A DNA stretch of 64,000 bases, taken from Verrucomicrobiia bacterium (GTDB lineage: Bacteria; Verrucomicrobiota; Verrucomicrobiia; Verrucomicrobiales; DEV007). The notes beneath the pieces were generated by a model, which worked only from the letters and a program-made list of their open reading frames with translations, was not told the DNA's origin and ran no database searches. Location of the stretch: the NCBI GenBank assembly GCA_030427505.1, contig JAUICH010000026.1:1-64000 (forward strand). The letters are read 5' to 3'. This document shows positions 8,670 to 16,760 of the stretch, piece after piece; positions within the stretch are counted from its first letter, which is position 1; each line of letters opens with the position of its first letter. The position numbers and the translations under genes are program-made.

Positions 8670-9593
8670 ATGAACTGGAAGAAACTTCTCCTGGGTATCC
8701 TGGCGGCCTTGGGTGGTTTGACGCTGATCGTGGTGGCGTGTCTGGGCGCGGCCTGGTGGTACTTCCATCCCTCCGTGGAGCGGGAAGGGCCTTACGTGTA
8801 CGCGCAGCGGCATGGGCACGATTTGACCTTGGAGGTGGTGCATCCCAGCGATCACAATGGTTACGCGGTGCTCTTCATGGTAAGCGGCGGCTGGGAATCC
8901 GATCCCGGGGTGTTCCAGCCCTGGATGGTGGCGCCCCTCTTGCGGCGGGGCTACACGGTGGTGCCTGTCTCCCACCTTTCCCAACCAGAGGCCACGGTCA
9001 TGGAAATCTTTGAGGATGTAAGAACCGCGGTGCGATTCGTCCGGCTACACGCGAAAGACTACGGCATCACGCATCCCGGCCGGCTCGGGGTCATGGGCGC
9101 CAGTTCGGGAGGCAATCTTTCGCTGCTGCTGGCGACGCGAGGAGAGCCGGGCGATCCCACGGCGGAAGAGGCCTTGGCCCGGCAAAGCAGCGCGGTGCAG
9201 GCGGCGGCGGTGTTCTGCCCGGTAACCGATCTCCTGGACCTGAGCGGTTCCACGGAAGATCCGGGCGACGGTGGGCCGCCCATCAGTTTCCCTGGAGCCT
9301 TCGGGCCGGACACGGACAACCCGGAAGTGTGGCAGCGGGTGGGGAGGTCGGTTTCCCCCCTCTTTCATGTGAACGAAAACCTGCCTCCGGTGCTCATCCT
9401 CCATGGGGACGCGGACACGCTGGTGCCGATCGGTCAATCAGAGCGCTTTGTGAAAGCGGCCCACGAAGCGGGAGTGAATCCGGTAAAGATCGAACTGCGG
9501 GTGAAGAAAGGCAAAGACCACGCCTGGCTGAGCATGCCATGGGACGAACGGCGATTTGCGGACTGGTTTGATAACTGGCTGAGGGAGCAGTGA
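8670..9593 (+). CDS. Membrane-anchored alpha/beta hydrolase
   Basis: A 307-residue serine hydrolase of the BD-FAE/prolyl-oligopeptidase-like type, held by an N-terminal signal anchor (residues 6-31, LLLGILAALGGLTLIVVACL). The catalytic domain follows, with FMVSGGWES as oxyanion loop, nucleophile in GASSGG (about Ser145), acid in HGDADTLVP and His in KDHAWLS. ATG 8670 is used because the earlier frame start adds only proline-rich sequence before the anchor. It overlaps the next gene by GTGA at 9590-9593, so the two are translationally coupled. The substrate is unknown. Confidence 0.72.
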   Translation: MNWKKLLLGILAALGGLTLIVVACLGAAWWYFHPSVEREGPYVYAQRHGHDLTLEVVHPSDHNGYAVLFMVSGGWESDPGVFQPWMVAPLLRRGYTVVPVSHLSQPEATVMEIFEDVRTAVRFVRLHAKDYGITHPGRLGVMGASSGGNLSLLLATRGEPGDPTAEEALARQSSAVQAAAVFCPVTDLLDLSGSTEDPGDGGPPISFPGAFGPDTDNPEVWQRVGRSVSPLFHVNENLPPVLILHGDADTLVPIGQSERFVKAAHEAGVNPVKIELRVKKGKDHAWLSMPWDERRFADWFDNWLREQ

Positions 9594-10036
9594 GCGAGGT
9601 GGAGAAAGGAACTCACGAGAATCCGGCGAAACCATGGAAAGCTGCCATCCGGGTGTTGCTCATTCCGATATGGCTTATCACCTTGGTGTTAGGTGTCTCT
9701 GCCCTGTTGTTTCGTGCCTCGTATTCGGTCGATTTCCTGATTAGAGGATCTCCCTGGTTGGGTCACAACGCGTTTCTCTTTCTCCTTTCAAGCATCTGCC
9801 TCCTCGCCGCCTGGGGGCTTGCTTTGGCTCTGCGCGGACCGGGCTGGAACCTCCGTTTCTTTGCCATCTGCTGGCTGGCGATCGCCGGCATTGGACTGCC
9901 CTGGACGAGCCGGATCGTTGACTGGAGAAGTGAGTTGCTCTCCGAATCGTTGATAGCAGGGATCATCTTGGCCAATTGCGTTTCGTTCTGGTTACTCAGA
10001 ACGAAACGCATTCACGGAGGCGGCGTCTCGAAGTGA
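9590..10036 (+). CDS. Four-helix integral membrane protein, unknown
   Basis: A 148-residue membrane protein with four predicted transmembrane helices (about 20-40, 61-82, 88-106 and 119-138) and a short cytosolic N-terminus. It starts with GTG at 9590, overlapping the stop of the upstream hydrolase (GTGA), so cotranslation with a membrane-anchored hydrolase is likely. No conserved motif is recognised. It could be an accessory subunit of that hydrolase or an unrelated passenger; the coupling is the only functional hint. Confidence 0.6.
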   Translation: MSEVEKGTHENPAKPWKAAIRVLLIPIWLITLVLGVSALLFRASYSVDFLIRGSPWLGHNAFLFLLSSICLLAAWGLALALRGPGWNLRFFAICWLAIAGIGLPWTSRIVDWRSELLSESLIAGIILANCVSFWLLRTKRIHGGGVSK

Positions 10037-10055
10037 CGCCCCCCGGAGACAGCCT

Positions 10056-10616
10056 CTATTCCTGAATCGCCGCCTCAATCGCTTCCACCACTTCCGGGGC
10101 GTCGGGCTGAGTGCCGGTCTTGAAGCGGCGTTTCAGTTTGCCGTCTTTGCCGATGAGGAACTTTTCGAAGTTCCAACCGATGTCGCCCTGTTTGTCGGGA
10201 TTTTCGGCGGAGGTGAGGTATTGGAAGAGTGGGGCCATGTCGTCGCCTTTCACGGAGACCTTGGAGAACATGGGGAAATCCACGCCGTAGTTCGTGGCGC
10301 AGAAGGTCTTGATTTCCTCGTTGGTGCCGGGTTCCTGGCCGCCGAAGTTGTTGGCGGGAAAGCCCATCACCACCAGGCCTTTTTCAGCGAAGGCTTTGTG
10401 GAGTTCCACCAGGGTCGCGTACTGCGGCGTGGCGCCGCACCTGGAAGCCACGTTCACGATGAGCAGGGGCTTCCCTTTAAACTGAGAAAGGTTGACCTCT
10501 TCACCGTTGATGTCTTTCACCGTGAATTCGTGAACGGAGTCTTCAGCCTGCGCGGACATGATGGGAAAGATGGAAAGGGAGAAGGTGAGAGCCAGGATTG
10601 CTGCGAGCGATTTCAT
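10056..10616 (-). CDS. Exported glutathione peroxidase
   Basis: A 186-residue thiol peroxidase of the glutathione-peroxidase family (Cys type). It reduces hydroperoxides, in bacteria often with thioredoxin. The tetrad is visible: Cys60 in NVASRCGATPQY, Gln94 in NNFGGQEPG, and Trp148-Asn149 in GWNFEKFLI. The start at 10616 gives a signal peptide of about 24 residues (ending SAQA), so it acts in the periplasm. The longer in-frame start at 10712 would run into the family B repeat and is rejected. That repeat lies 53 bases upstream of the ATG and may have changed the promoter. Confidence 0.9.
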   Translation of the reverse strand: MKSLAAILALTFSLSIFPIMSAQAEDSVHEFTVKDINGEEVNLSQFKGKPLLIVNVASRCGATPQYATLVELHKAFAEKGLVVMGFPANNFGGQEPGTNEEIKTFCATNYGVDFPMFSKVSVKGDDMAPLFQYLTSAENPDKQGDIGWNFEKFLIGKDGKLKRRFKTGTQPDAPEVVEAIEAAIQE

Positions 10617-10669
10617 TGTTTGAGGTAGGGTTTGGATTGAGACGTTCCGGTCGCCGGAAGGTGAAAGAT

Positions 10670-10886
10670 TAGGCAGTGTGGACAAATTGGGGGCGGAGCG
10701 GCGCGAGAGCATTTTTTGTCTGGCCAGGCGCCGTGAACGGCATTGGGCCTACCCCCAATAGAGAGAGCGGGAACGAAGCCAGGCGAAAAATGGGCCGCAT
10801 CTTCAGGTATTCGCCGCTTCGCGGCGCTGAGTTCTCTTTTCTTTTCTTCATTTCCGGTCCGTTCTCCAATTTGTCCACACTGCCTA
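10670..10886. mobile_element. MITE-like element, family B, copy 2
   Basis: Bounded by TAGGCAGTGTGGACAAATTG and its inverse, and about 94 percent identical by eye to 476-694. The left boundary is TTAG rather than CTAG while the right is CTAG, which favours TA, not CTAG, as the duplicated target. It lies between two minus-strand genes: 10 bases beyond the SDR stop and 53 bases upstream of the glutathione peroxidase start. It retains the CGCCGCTTCGCGGCG hairpin. Confidence 0.78.
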
Positions 10887-10896
10887 GATCTTTTTC

Positions 10897-11670
10897 TTAA
10901 CGGACGTTCATGAAACCGCCATCGATGGGGTAGGCGACACCGGTCAAATACGCGGCTTCGTCCGAGCAGAGATAGAGTGCCAGGTGCGCGATCTCCTCCG
11001 GTTTCGCCATGCGGCCAATGGGTTGCACTTTGGAGAGCTTCTCGAACATTTCGTCGCGATTGTCCGGGAAGTGTTTGTCCAGATAGCCGTCCACGAAAGG
11101 CGTGTGCACGCGGGCGGGGCAGATGGCGTTGCAGCGGATGCCGTTCTTGATGAAGTCCGTGGCGATCGAGTAGGTCATCGTCAGCACCGCGCCCTTGCTG
11201 GTGGAATAGGCGAAGCGGTCCGCAATGCCGGTGATGGAGGCGATGGACGCCATGTTCAGAATGACGCCGCCCCCAGCCTCGATCATGTGGGGAAGCACGG
11301 CTTGGATGCAGTTGTAAACGCCCTTCACATTGACGCGAAAGATGCGTTCGAAGTCCTCTTCCGTGGTGTTCAGAGCGGTGCCAATGTGGGCGATGCCCGC
11401 GTTGTTGACCAGGATGTCGATCTTTCCCCGGCGCTGAACGATGGCCTCTATCGCGGCGTTCACCGCGGCCTGGTTTGAGACATCGCTCACCGTGGCCTGA
11501 GCCGTGCCGCCAGCCTCCGTGATGGCGGCGGCCGTTTCCTCGCCGGCCGCCGGGTCCAGTTCGAAGATCTCGGCGATGGCGCCCTGAGCGGCGAAGGTTT
11601 CCGATATGGCGCGGCCAATGCCTTTGCCTCCCCCCGTGATGACAGCAACTTTTTCCTCCAGCGAAAACAT
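10897..11670 (-). CDS. SDR-family NAD(P)-dependent oxidoreductase
   Basis: A 257-residue classical short-chain dehydrogenase. The cofactor motif is TGGGKGIG (about residues 13-20), followed by NNAG and the catalytic pair in YSTSK; PARVHTPF and the C-terminal YLTGVAYPIDGG are typical. The arrangement resembles L-fucose/2-keto-L-fuconate-type or 3-oxoacyl-type reductases, but the substrate cannot be fixed. ATG 11670 is preferred to the frame start at 11721, which adds a non-homologous lead. Its 3' end abuts the family B element. Confidence 0.85.
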   Translation of the reverse strand: MFSLEEKVAVITGGGKGIGRAISETFAAQGAIAEIFELDPAAGEETAAAITEAGGTAQATVSDVSNQAAVNAAIEAIVQRRGKIDILVNNAGIAHIGTALNTTEEDFERIFRVNVKGVYNCIQAVLPHMIEAGGGVILNMASIASITGIADRFAYSTSKGAVLTMTYSIATDFIKNGIRCNAICPARVHTPFVDGYLDKHFPDNRDEMFEKLSKVQPIGRMAKPEEIAHLALYLCSDEAAYLTGVAYPIDGGFMNVR

Positions 11671-11739
11671 GATCAGGGGAGGATAGAGAGGGTTACCGCG
11701 AAGGGCAATGGAGGAAATCAACCTTGCTGGAAGACTGGT

Positions 11740-12540
11740 TTACTCCCCAAACACTTCCTTGAGCAGCGTCTTCAGTTCTTCCCAGGAGGCCTTGTCCGCC
11801 GCTTCGTTGTAGGCGATGGGGATGCTGAACTTCTCGCCCAGGGCGGTGGCGCCGGGGTTGGTGAAAGCATGCACGGCGCCGGGGTAGGAGACGAATTTGA
11901 AGTCCACTCCGGCGTCGTTCATTTCCTGCTGAAAAGCATCGACGTCCGCCGGGGGAATGAGCGGGTCGTCCGCGCCGTGGGCGACCAGGACACGGGCCTT
12001 GACCTTGCCCTCTTGGGCCGGATTGTCCGTGGCCAGGGTGCCGTGGAAGCTGGCCACGGCGTCCAGGTCCATGCCCACCCGGGCCATGTGCAGCACCACG
12101 GCGCCGCCGAAGCAGTAGCCAATGGCGGCGACTTTATCGGGGTCCATCTGCTCCTGGGCTTTCAGGAGTTCCAGGGCCGCTTTGAAGCGGGCTTCGCCGG
12201 CGGGCAGGTTGTTGCGGACTTCGGAAGAGAATTTTCCGGCGTCCTCGGGATGGTCGGCGGTTTTTCCGTCGCCATACATATCCACCGCCAGGGCGATGTA
12301 GCCCAGTTCGGCCAGCATCTCGGCGCGTTTACGAACATAGTCCGTGTGGCCCCACCATTCGTGCACGACCAGCACGCCGGGGCGTTTGCCTTCCTTGGCG
12401 TCGTCGTAGGCCAGGTAACCGATCATGTTGGTTTCGCCGTCGGTGTAGGTGACTTCTTTGCCGACGATTTCGGCGTGGGCGGGAGTGATAGCGGCGGCGA
12501 GGCAAACGGCCGTCGTGGCGAAAATGGCGCGAAGTTTCAT
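11740..12540 (-). CDS. Exported dienelactone hydrolase family protein
   Basis: A 266-residue alpha/beta hydrolase of the dienelactone-hydrolase family with a signal peptide (residues 1-23, ending AHA), so it is periplasmic. The nucleophile is Cys143 in GYCFGG, the acid Asp191 or Asp192 in HGADDPLIP, and the His is His224 in GAVHAFTNPG. Oxyanion-loop residues lie in VVHEWWGHTDY. The family hydrolyses lactones or esters; exported members are widespread and their substrates mostly unknown. The start at 12540 (MKLRAIFATTAV) is fixed by the signal peptide; the frame runs on upstream to 12681 without signal character. Confidence 0.85.
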   Translation of the reverse strand: MKLRAIFATTAVCLAAAITPAHAEIVGKEVTYTDGETNMIGYLAYDDAKEGKRPGVLVVHEWWGHTDYVRKRAEMLAELGYIALAVDMYGDGKTADHPEDAGKFSSEVRNNLPAGEARFKAALELLKAQEQMDPDKVAAIGYCFGGAVVLHMARVGMDLDAVASFHGTLATDNPAQEGKVKARVLVAHGADDPLIPPADVDAFQQEMNDAGVDFKFVSYPGAVHAFTNPGATALGEKFSIPIAYNEAADKASWEELKTLLKEVFGE

Positions 12541-12659
12541 GGCAGGTTGTGTATGGGTGTGAAAGGGTTCGTGGTGATTTCCCGCCGTTGTGAGACGGGC
12601 GAGTTCCTGTAAGATGACCTTACGCCACCCGTCCCGTCCTGGGGCCAGAAAATTCCGCC

Positions 12660-13328
12660 ATGAACTCACCGGGTACGCCACAAACGCCTCCGCCGCTGAA
12701 TGCCGAGTTCCGGGTGGAACTGGCGGATGGCACGCCCCTAGTCATGCGGCCCGTCACCCCGGCGGATCGCGAACGGGTTCGCACGGCCATCGAGAATCTT
12801 TCCAGCCGGTCGCGATACCAGCGCTTCTGGACGCCCCTGGGAAAACTGGATGAGGAACTGCTCGATCGTCTCACCACGGCGGACGGGGTGAATCACGTCG
12901 TCTGGGCCGCGCTGGACCCGGAAACTCCCGGCTATCCGGGCCTGGGCGCGGCGTCCTGGTTCCGCTTGGAAGATCATCCCGGCGAAGCGGAAATCTCCGT
13001 GACAGTGGCGGACGAGCACCAGGGGCAGGGGTTAGGGACCCTGCTGCTGGCCACTTTGTTGCTGATTGCCCGCCGCCTGGGCATCCGGCGTTTCCGGGGC
13101 ACCGCCATTTCCAGCAACCGGCAGGTCATCGAGTGGCTGCAAAGCCTGGGGGCGAACGCCGAATTCGGTCACGACTACTGCGAACTGACCATGGAAATCA
13201 CCTCCGAAGCCGCCCGCCACATCCCGCACTCCATCGCCGGAGACCTGCTGGTCGATTGGTTGCAACGCCTGCCGCCGCTGCTATTTTCGGACGTTGAAGA
13301 GTCTGGGGACGCGGAGCCGGATTTTTGA
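12660..13328 (+). CDS. GNAT-family N-acetyltransferase
   Basis: A 222-residue protein with a GNAT domain at about residues 15-175. The acetyl-CoA loop (Q/R-x-x-G-x-G/A) is HQGQGLGT at residues 120-127, followed by the helix TLLLATLLLIARRLG, and the fold closes with the Asn-Arg segment ISSNRQVIEWL. The domain resembles those attached to protein-lysine acetyltransferases, but no other domain is present. The last 45 residues are a helical tail. Transcription is divergent from the dienelactone hydrolase gene. The substrate is unknown. The stop codon runs into the inverted ACAGAG repeat at 13328. Confidence 0.8.
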   Translation: MNSPGTPQTPPPLNAEFRVELADGTPLVMRPVTPADRERVRTAIENLSSRSRYQRFWTPLGKLDEELLDRLTTADGVNHVVWAALDPETPGYPGLGAASWFRLEDHPGEAEISVTVADEHQGQGLGTLLLATLLLIARRLGIRRFRGTAISSNRQVIEWLQSLGANAEFGHDYCELTMEITSEAARHIPHSIAGDLLVDWLQRLPPLLFSDVEESGDAEPDF

Positions 13329-13520
13329 ACCACAGAGTACACAGAGGTCACAGAGAGGAGTGAGAAACGGAGCCGAAACGGTCTTGAGAACGCTTCAAAG
13401 CTCTGAACCACAGATGGCGCAGATAGCACTGATGATTGAGAGATCGCGGACGCCTGTGGAAGCTTCATCTGTGAAATCTGAGTCATCTGTGGTCGGAAAA
13501 TCTCTGTGTACTCTGTGGTT
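13328..13520. repeat. Nested inverted ACAGAG repeat
   Basis: AACCACAGAGTACACAGAG (13328-13346) is repeated exactly in inverse at 13502-13520. Inside it is a second, imperfect pair: ACCACAGATGGCGCAGAT from about 13407 and its inverse near 13466-13494. The structure fills nearly all of the 308-base gap after the GNAT gene, and the transcript could fold into a long cruciform-like stem. Dispersed palindromes of the CCACAGAG type are frequent in Verrucomicrobiota and Planctomycetota genomes (general recollection). No protein is encoded. Confidence 0.75.
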
Positions 13521-13636
13521 TAAAACCCCCGGTGCACCCACGGTCCAAGGGTACGCAAATCGGCCCAAAAAGTCGGGAAATTTTGGTTTTCATCGGGGGA
13601 GAGCTCTTTTTAGTAGGGGCCAAACTCCGAAAATAC

Positions 13637-15223
13637 ATGAAGCAACTCCTCACTTCCGTGGCGTCTTTGGGCGTCCTGTTGACGGTCGCCGCGTCCGCGC
13701 GGGCCGAACTGACGCTGAACCCCCTCTTTACGGACCACGCTGTCCTGCAGCGGAACATGGCGGTGCCCGTGTGGGGCACGGCGGACGCGGGCGCCAGCGT
13801 GGAAGTTTCCTTTGGCGGACAGACCAAGTCGGCCGAGGCGAACGCGGACGGAAAGTGGATGGTGAAGCTGGACTCCCTGGAAGCCAGTGCCGAAGGGCGC
13901 GAACTGACCGCCAAGGCGGGTGAAGAAACCGTGACCGTCAGCGATGTGCTGGTGGGTGAAGTCTGGGTCTGCTCCGGTCAGTCGAACATGGGCTTTTCCG
14001 TTCAGAGCAGTTTGGAAAAAGACGCGGAGGAAGCCGCCACCGAGGCGGACGCAGGCAAGTATAACTTGCTCCGTCTCTTCAAAGTACCGGTCGCGGGAGA
14101 AGACGAGCCCCAGAGCACGGTGAAGGCCGCCTGGGCCATGCCCACGAGCCAGACCGTGAAGAGTTTCACGGCCACGGGCTTCTTTTTCGGGCGTCCTCTC
14201 CAGCAGGCTCTGGGCATTCCCGTGGGGCTGATCCAATCCGCCAACGGCGGCACGAACGCCTATTCCTGGATCAACGTGGATACTTACGTGAACGATCCCG
14301 TCGCGAAACCCAGCCAGGAACATTTCAAGGGGCTGGTCGAAGTCTATCCCCAGGCCATGGAGAAGTATGAAGCCGCCAAAGTCGTTTGGGCGGAAAAAGT
14401 GAAAGCCGCCAAGGCGGAAGGCAAGACGGTGGAAGGCCGCGCGCCGCGCGAGCCCATCGGGCCGGACCACGTGAAGCGTCCCACCGGACACTACAATGCC
14501 ATGATAGCCCCCCTTCAGCCGTATGCCATCCAGGGCGCCATCTGGTACCAGGGTGAAGCGAATTCCCGGCCGCCTTTCGCGGATCAATACAAAGACCTGA
14601 TGCTGGCCCTGATTGAAGACTGGCGCTCGGACTGGGCGAAGGCTTCGGGAGGAGAGCGGCGGGACTTCCCGTTTTACCTGGTGCAGCTTCCGAACTTCGC
14701 CGGGGGCGATCCCTGGGGCTGGCCGGTCATCCGCGAGCAGATTCTGAAGGTCTGGCAGGACGGCAAGAACACCGGCGCCGTGGTCACCATCGATCTCGGT
14801 GACGCCAACGACATTCACCCGAAGAACAAGAAGCCCGTGGGCGAGCGGCTGGCGAAGTTCGCGCTGGCGCAGGCCTATAAGAAAGACGTCGTCTTCTCCG
14901 GGCCGATCTATCGCAAGATGGAAGTGGATGGCTCCAAGGCCGTGATCCGTTTTGACTACACCGGCAGCGGTCTGACCACGACGGATGGCGAAGCGCCGAA
15001 GTATGTCACCATCGCGGGTGCCGACGGCAAGTTCGTGGATGCCGAGGCCAAGATCGAAGGAGACGCCCTGGTCGTGAGCAACCCCGAGGTGAAGGAGCCG
15101 GTCTCCGTCCGCTACGCCTGGTTGAACAACCCGGAAGGCGCGAACCTGGCCAATAAGGAAGGCCTGATGGCTTCTCCCTTCCGCACGGATACGGATCCCA
15201 TTCCGAGCCCGGCGGCGCAGTGA
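13637..15223 (+). CDS. Sialate O-acetylesterase (SGNH-type), exported
   Basis: A 528-residue exported esterase of the sialate-O-acetylesterase (SASA) family, which removes acetyl groups from sialic acids or other glycans. A signal peptide ends at about residue 22 (SARA). An N-terminal beta domain (PVWGTADAGASVEVSFGG) precedes the SGNH catalytic core: VCSGQSNMGF holds the nucleophile Ser, GAIWYQGEAN is the conserved mid-block, and DLGDANDIHP supplies Asp and His. A C-terminal beta domain completes the usual architecture. ATG 13637 is chosen over the frame start at 13532 because of the signal peptide. It has no obvious operon partner. Confidence 0.9.
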   Translation: MKQLLTSVASLGVLLTVAASARAELTLNPLFTDHAVLQRNMAVPVWGTADAGASVEVSFGGQTKSAEANADGKWMVKLDSLEASAEGRELTAKAGEETVTVSDVLVGEVWVCSGQSNMGFSVQSSLEKDAEEAATEADAGKYNLLRLFKVPVAGEDEPQSTVKAAWAMPTSQTVKSFTATGFFFGRPLQQALGIPVGLIQSANGGTNAYSWINVDTYVNDPVAKPSQEHFKGLVEVYPQAMEKYEAAKVVWAEKVKAAKAEGKTVEGRAPREPIGPDHVKRPTGHYNAMIAPLQPYAIQGAIWYQGEANSRPPFADQYKDLMLALIEDWRSDWAKASGGERRDFPFYLVQLPNFAGGDPWGWPVIREQILKVWQDGKNTGAVVTIDLGDANDIHPKNKKPVGERLAKFALAQAYKKDVVFSGPIYRKMEVDGSKAVIRFDYTGSGLTTTDGEAPKYVTIAGADGKFVDAEAKIEGDALVVSNPEVKEPVSVRYAWLNNPEGANLANKEGLMASPFRTDTDPIPSPAAQ

Positions 15224-15241
15224 CGGTGTCTTCTGCCTTTG

Positions 15242-15859
15242 TTATACCGGCCAGGCTCGCATGGCGGCCTGGGCGGTGGCAAGCAGGCTGTCCCGGGACG
15301 CGCCGTCCCGTGCCTGGACGGACATGCCCTGAAGGATGGTCATGAAGAAGCGGGCCAGTTCCCGGGCGTCTGTTTTGGGGGGCAATTCGCCTTCCGCGAT
15401 GCCGTGTTCGATTCGGGCCTGAAGCCGGGCCAGGGACTTGGCGCGGCGTTCGGTCAGGGCGGCCTGGACGGAGGCCGCCGCCGGGGAGCAGTGGTTGAGG
15501 GCCAGGGAAAGCATGCACCCGGAGGGCTGATCGGGGCGGGTGAGTTCCTTCGCGGCGGCGCGGACCAGCTTTTCGAAGGCGCCTTTCGTGGTGGGCTCAT
15601 TTTCCAGGATCGGCACCATGTAGGAGCCGGGACCCTCCAGGTAGTGGTCGATGGCCATCTGGAAGAGACGCTCCTTGTCTCCGAAGGCGGAATACAGGCT
15701 GGAGGGGTTGATCCGCATGGCTTCCAGAAGTTCTTCCAGCGAAGTCCCTTCGTAGCCGCGCTCCCAGAAGACCGCCATGGCGCGGTCCAGAGCCTGGTCC
15801 CGGTCAAAGGAGCGGGGACGGCCCCGGCTCCGGCGGACCGGCTTCCTTTCCATTTTCAT
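15242..15859 (-). CDS. TetR-family transcriptional regulator
   Basis: A 205-residue TetR/AcrR repressor. An Arg-rich arm (RRSRGRPRSFDRDQAL) precedes the helix-turn-helix (about residues 25-60, with YEGTSLEELLEAMRINPSSL and YSAFGDKERLF). The C-terminal ligand domain has one Cys in GCMLSL and one in NHCSP, which could sense electrophiles, although that is only a guess. It is divergent from an SDR gene 91 bases away, the classical arrangement for local control. An inverted repeat lies 4 bases upstream of its start. ATG 15859 is used, since the frame start at 16015 lies inside the divergent gene. Confidence 0.85.
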   Translation of the reverse strand: MKMERKPVRRSRGRPRSFDRDQALDRAMAVFWERGYEGTSLEELLEAMRINPSSLYSAFGDKERLFQMAIDHYLEGPGSYMVPILENEPTTKGAFEKLVRAAAKELTRPDQPSGCMLSLALNHCSPAAASVQAALTERRAKSLARLQARIEHGIAEGELPPKTDARELARFFMTILQGMSVQARDGASRDSLLATAQAAMRAWPV

Positions 15860-15863
15860 AGCG

Positions 15864-15940
15864 ATTATTCCATAATTCGCTTGACGCCGGAATGCAAGGG
15901 AAGGATGCTCCGGTCGATTTTTGAAGTAAATATTCCAAAA
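15864..15940. promoter_or_regulatory. Probable TetR operator region between tetR and SDR genes
   Basis: The divergent gap contains the palindrome ATTATTCCATAAT (15864-15876, arms ATTAT/ATAAT around TCC) just before the tetR start, and a related AATATTCCAAAAATA at about 15929-15943 just before the SDR start. Both carry ATTCC in an AT-rich setting, unlike the surrounding GC-rich DNA. Two such sites at the two ends of the divergent gap would suit an autoregulating TetR. That the regulator binds here is inferred. Confidence 0.45.
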
Positions 15941-15950
15941 ATACCAAATC

Positions 15951-16691
15951 ATGAACTCTCTGACCCAAAAAGTCGCGCTGGTTACCGGCGCATCACGCGG
16001 CATCGGCGCCGCCATCGCTCAACGGCTGGCTGCGGATGGAGCGGCCGTGGCCATCACCCACGCTTCGTCGTCCGCCCGGGCGAAGGAGGTGGTCAAAGCC
16101 ATTGAAGACGCCGGAGGCAAAGCCATTGCCATTCAGGCAGACAGCGGGAACGTGGAAGACGTGAAGCGGGCCGTGGAAGAAACCGTCAAGACCTTCGGCG
16201 GCCTGGATATCCTGGTGAATAACGCGGGGATCCTGAAAATGGCTCCCATTGGGGATTTTCCGCTGGAGGATTTCGACCGGATCATGGACGTCAATGTGAA
16301 GGGCGTCTTTCTGATGGTCCGGGAAGCGTCCCACCATCTGAAAGAAGGGGGCCGCATCATCAACATTGGCAGCGTGAACAGTGATGCCATGCCCTTCGCG
16401 GGCGGGTCGGTTTACGCGATGACCAAGGGCGCGGTGGCCAGTTTTACCCGCGGCCTGGCGAGAGATCTGGGGCCGCGCGGCATCACGGTAAACAACGTGC
16501 AGCCTGGCCCCGTGGACACGGAGATGAATCCCGCGGAAGGTGAGTTCGCGGAGACCCTGAAGGGCATGATGGCTCTGCCTCGCTACGGCACGGTGGCCGA
16601 AATCGCTTCCCTGGTGGCTTATCTGGCCAGCCCGGATGCCGCCTACGTTACCGGTGCGAACCTTAAGATCGACGGCGGGTTCGATGCGTGA
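15951..16691 (+). CDS. SDR-family oxidoreductase under TetR control
   Basis: A 246-residue classical short-chain dehydrogenase/reductase. The cofactor motif is TGASRGIG (residues 12-19), followed by NNAG, the catalytic Ser in INIGSVNSD, and Tyr-Lys in YAMTK. The end AAYVTGANLKIDGGF is typical. It is close to the 3-oxoacyl-ACP-reductase-like SDRs often paired with a divergent TetR, so it probably reduces a reactive carbonyl or quinone that is also the inducer (inference). The first ATG at 15951 fits the family start. Confidence 0.87.
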   Translation: MNSLTQKVALVTGASRGIGAAIAQRLAADGAAVAITHASSSARAKEVVKAIEDAGGKAIAIQADSGNVEDVKRAVEETVKTFGGLDILVNNAGILKMAPIGDFPLEDFDRIMDVNVKGVFLMVREASHHLKEGGRIINIGSVNSDAMPFAGGSVYAMTKGAVASFTRGLARDLGPRGITVNNVQPGPVDTEMNPAEGEFAETLKGMMALPRYGTVAEIASLVAYLASPDAAYVTGANLKIDGGFDA

Positions 16692-16760
16692 GGACCGCCG
16701 ACCCTGACAGGAAAGAAATTGGAGCCGGCGGGAACCACTCGCCGGTCTCTAGCTCCGGAC

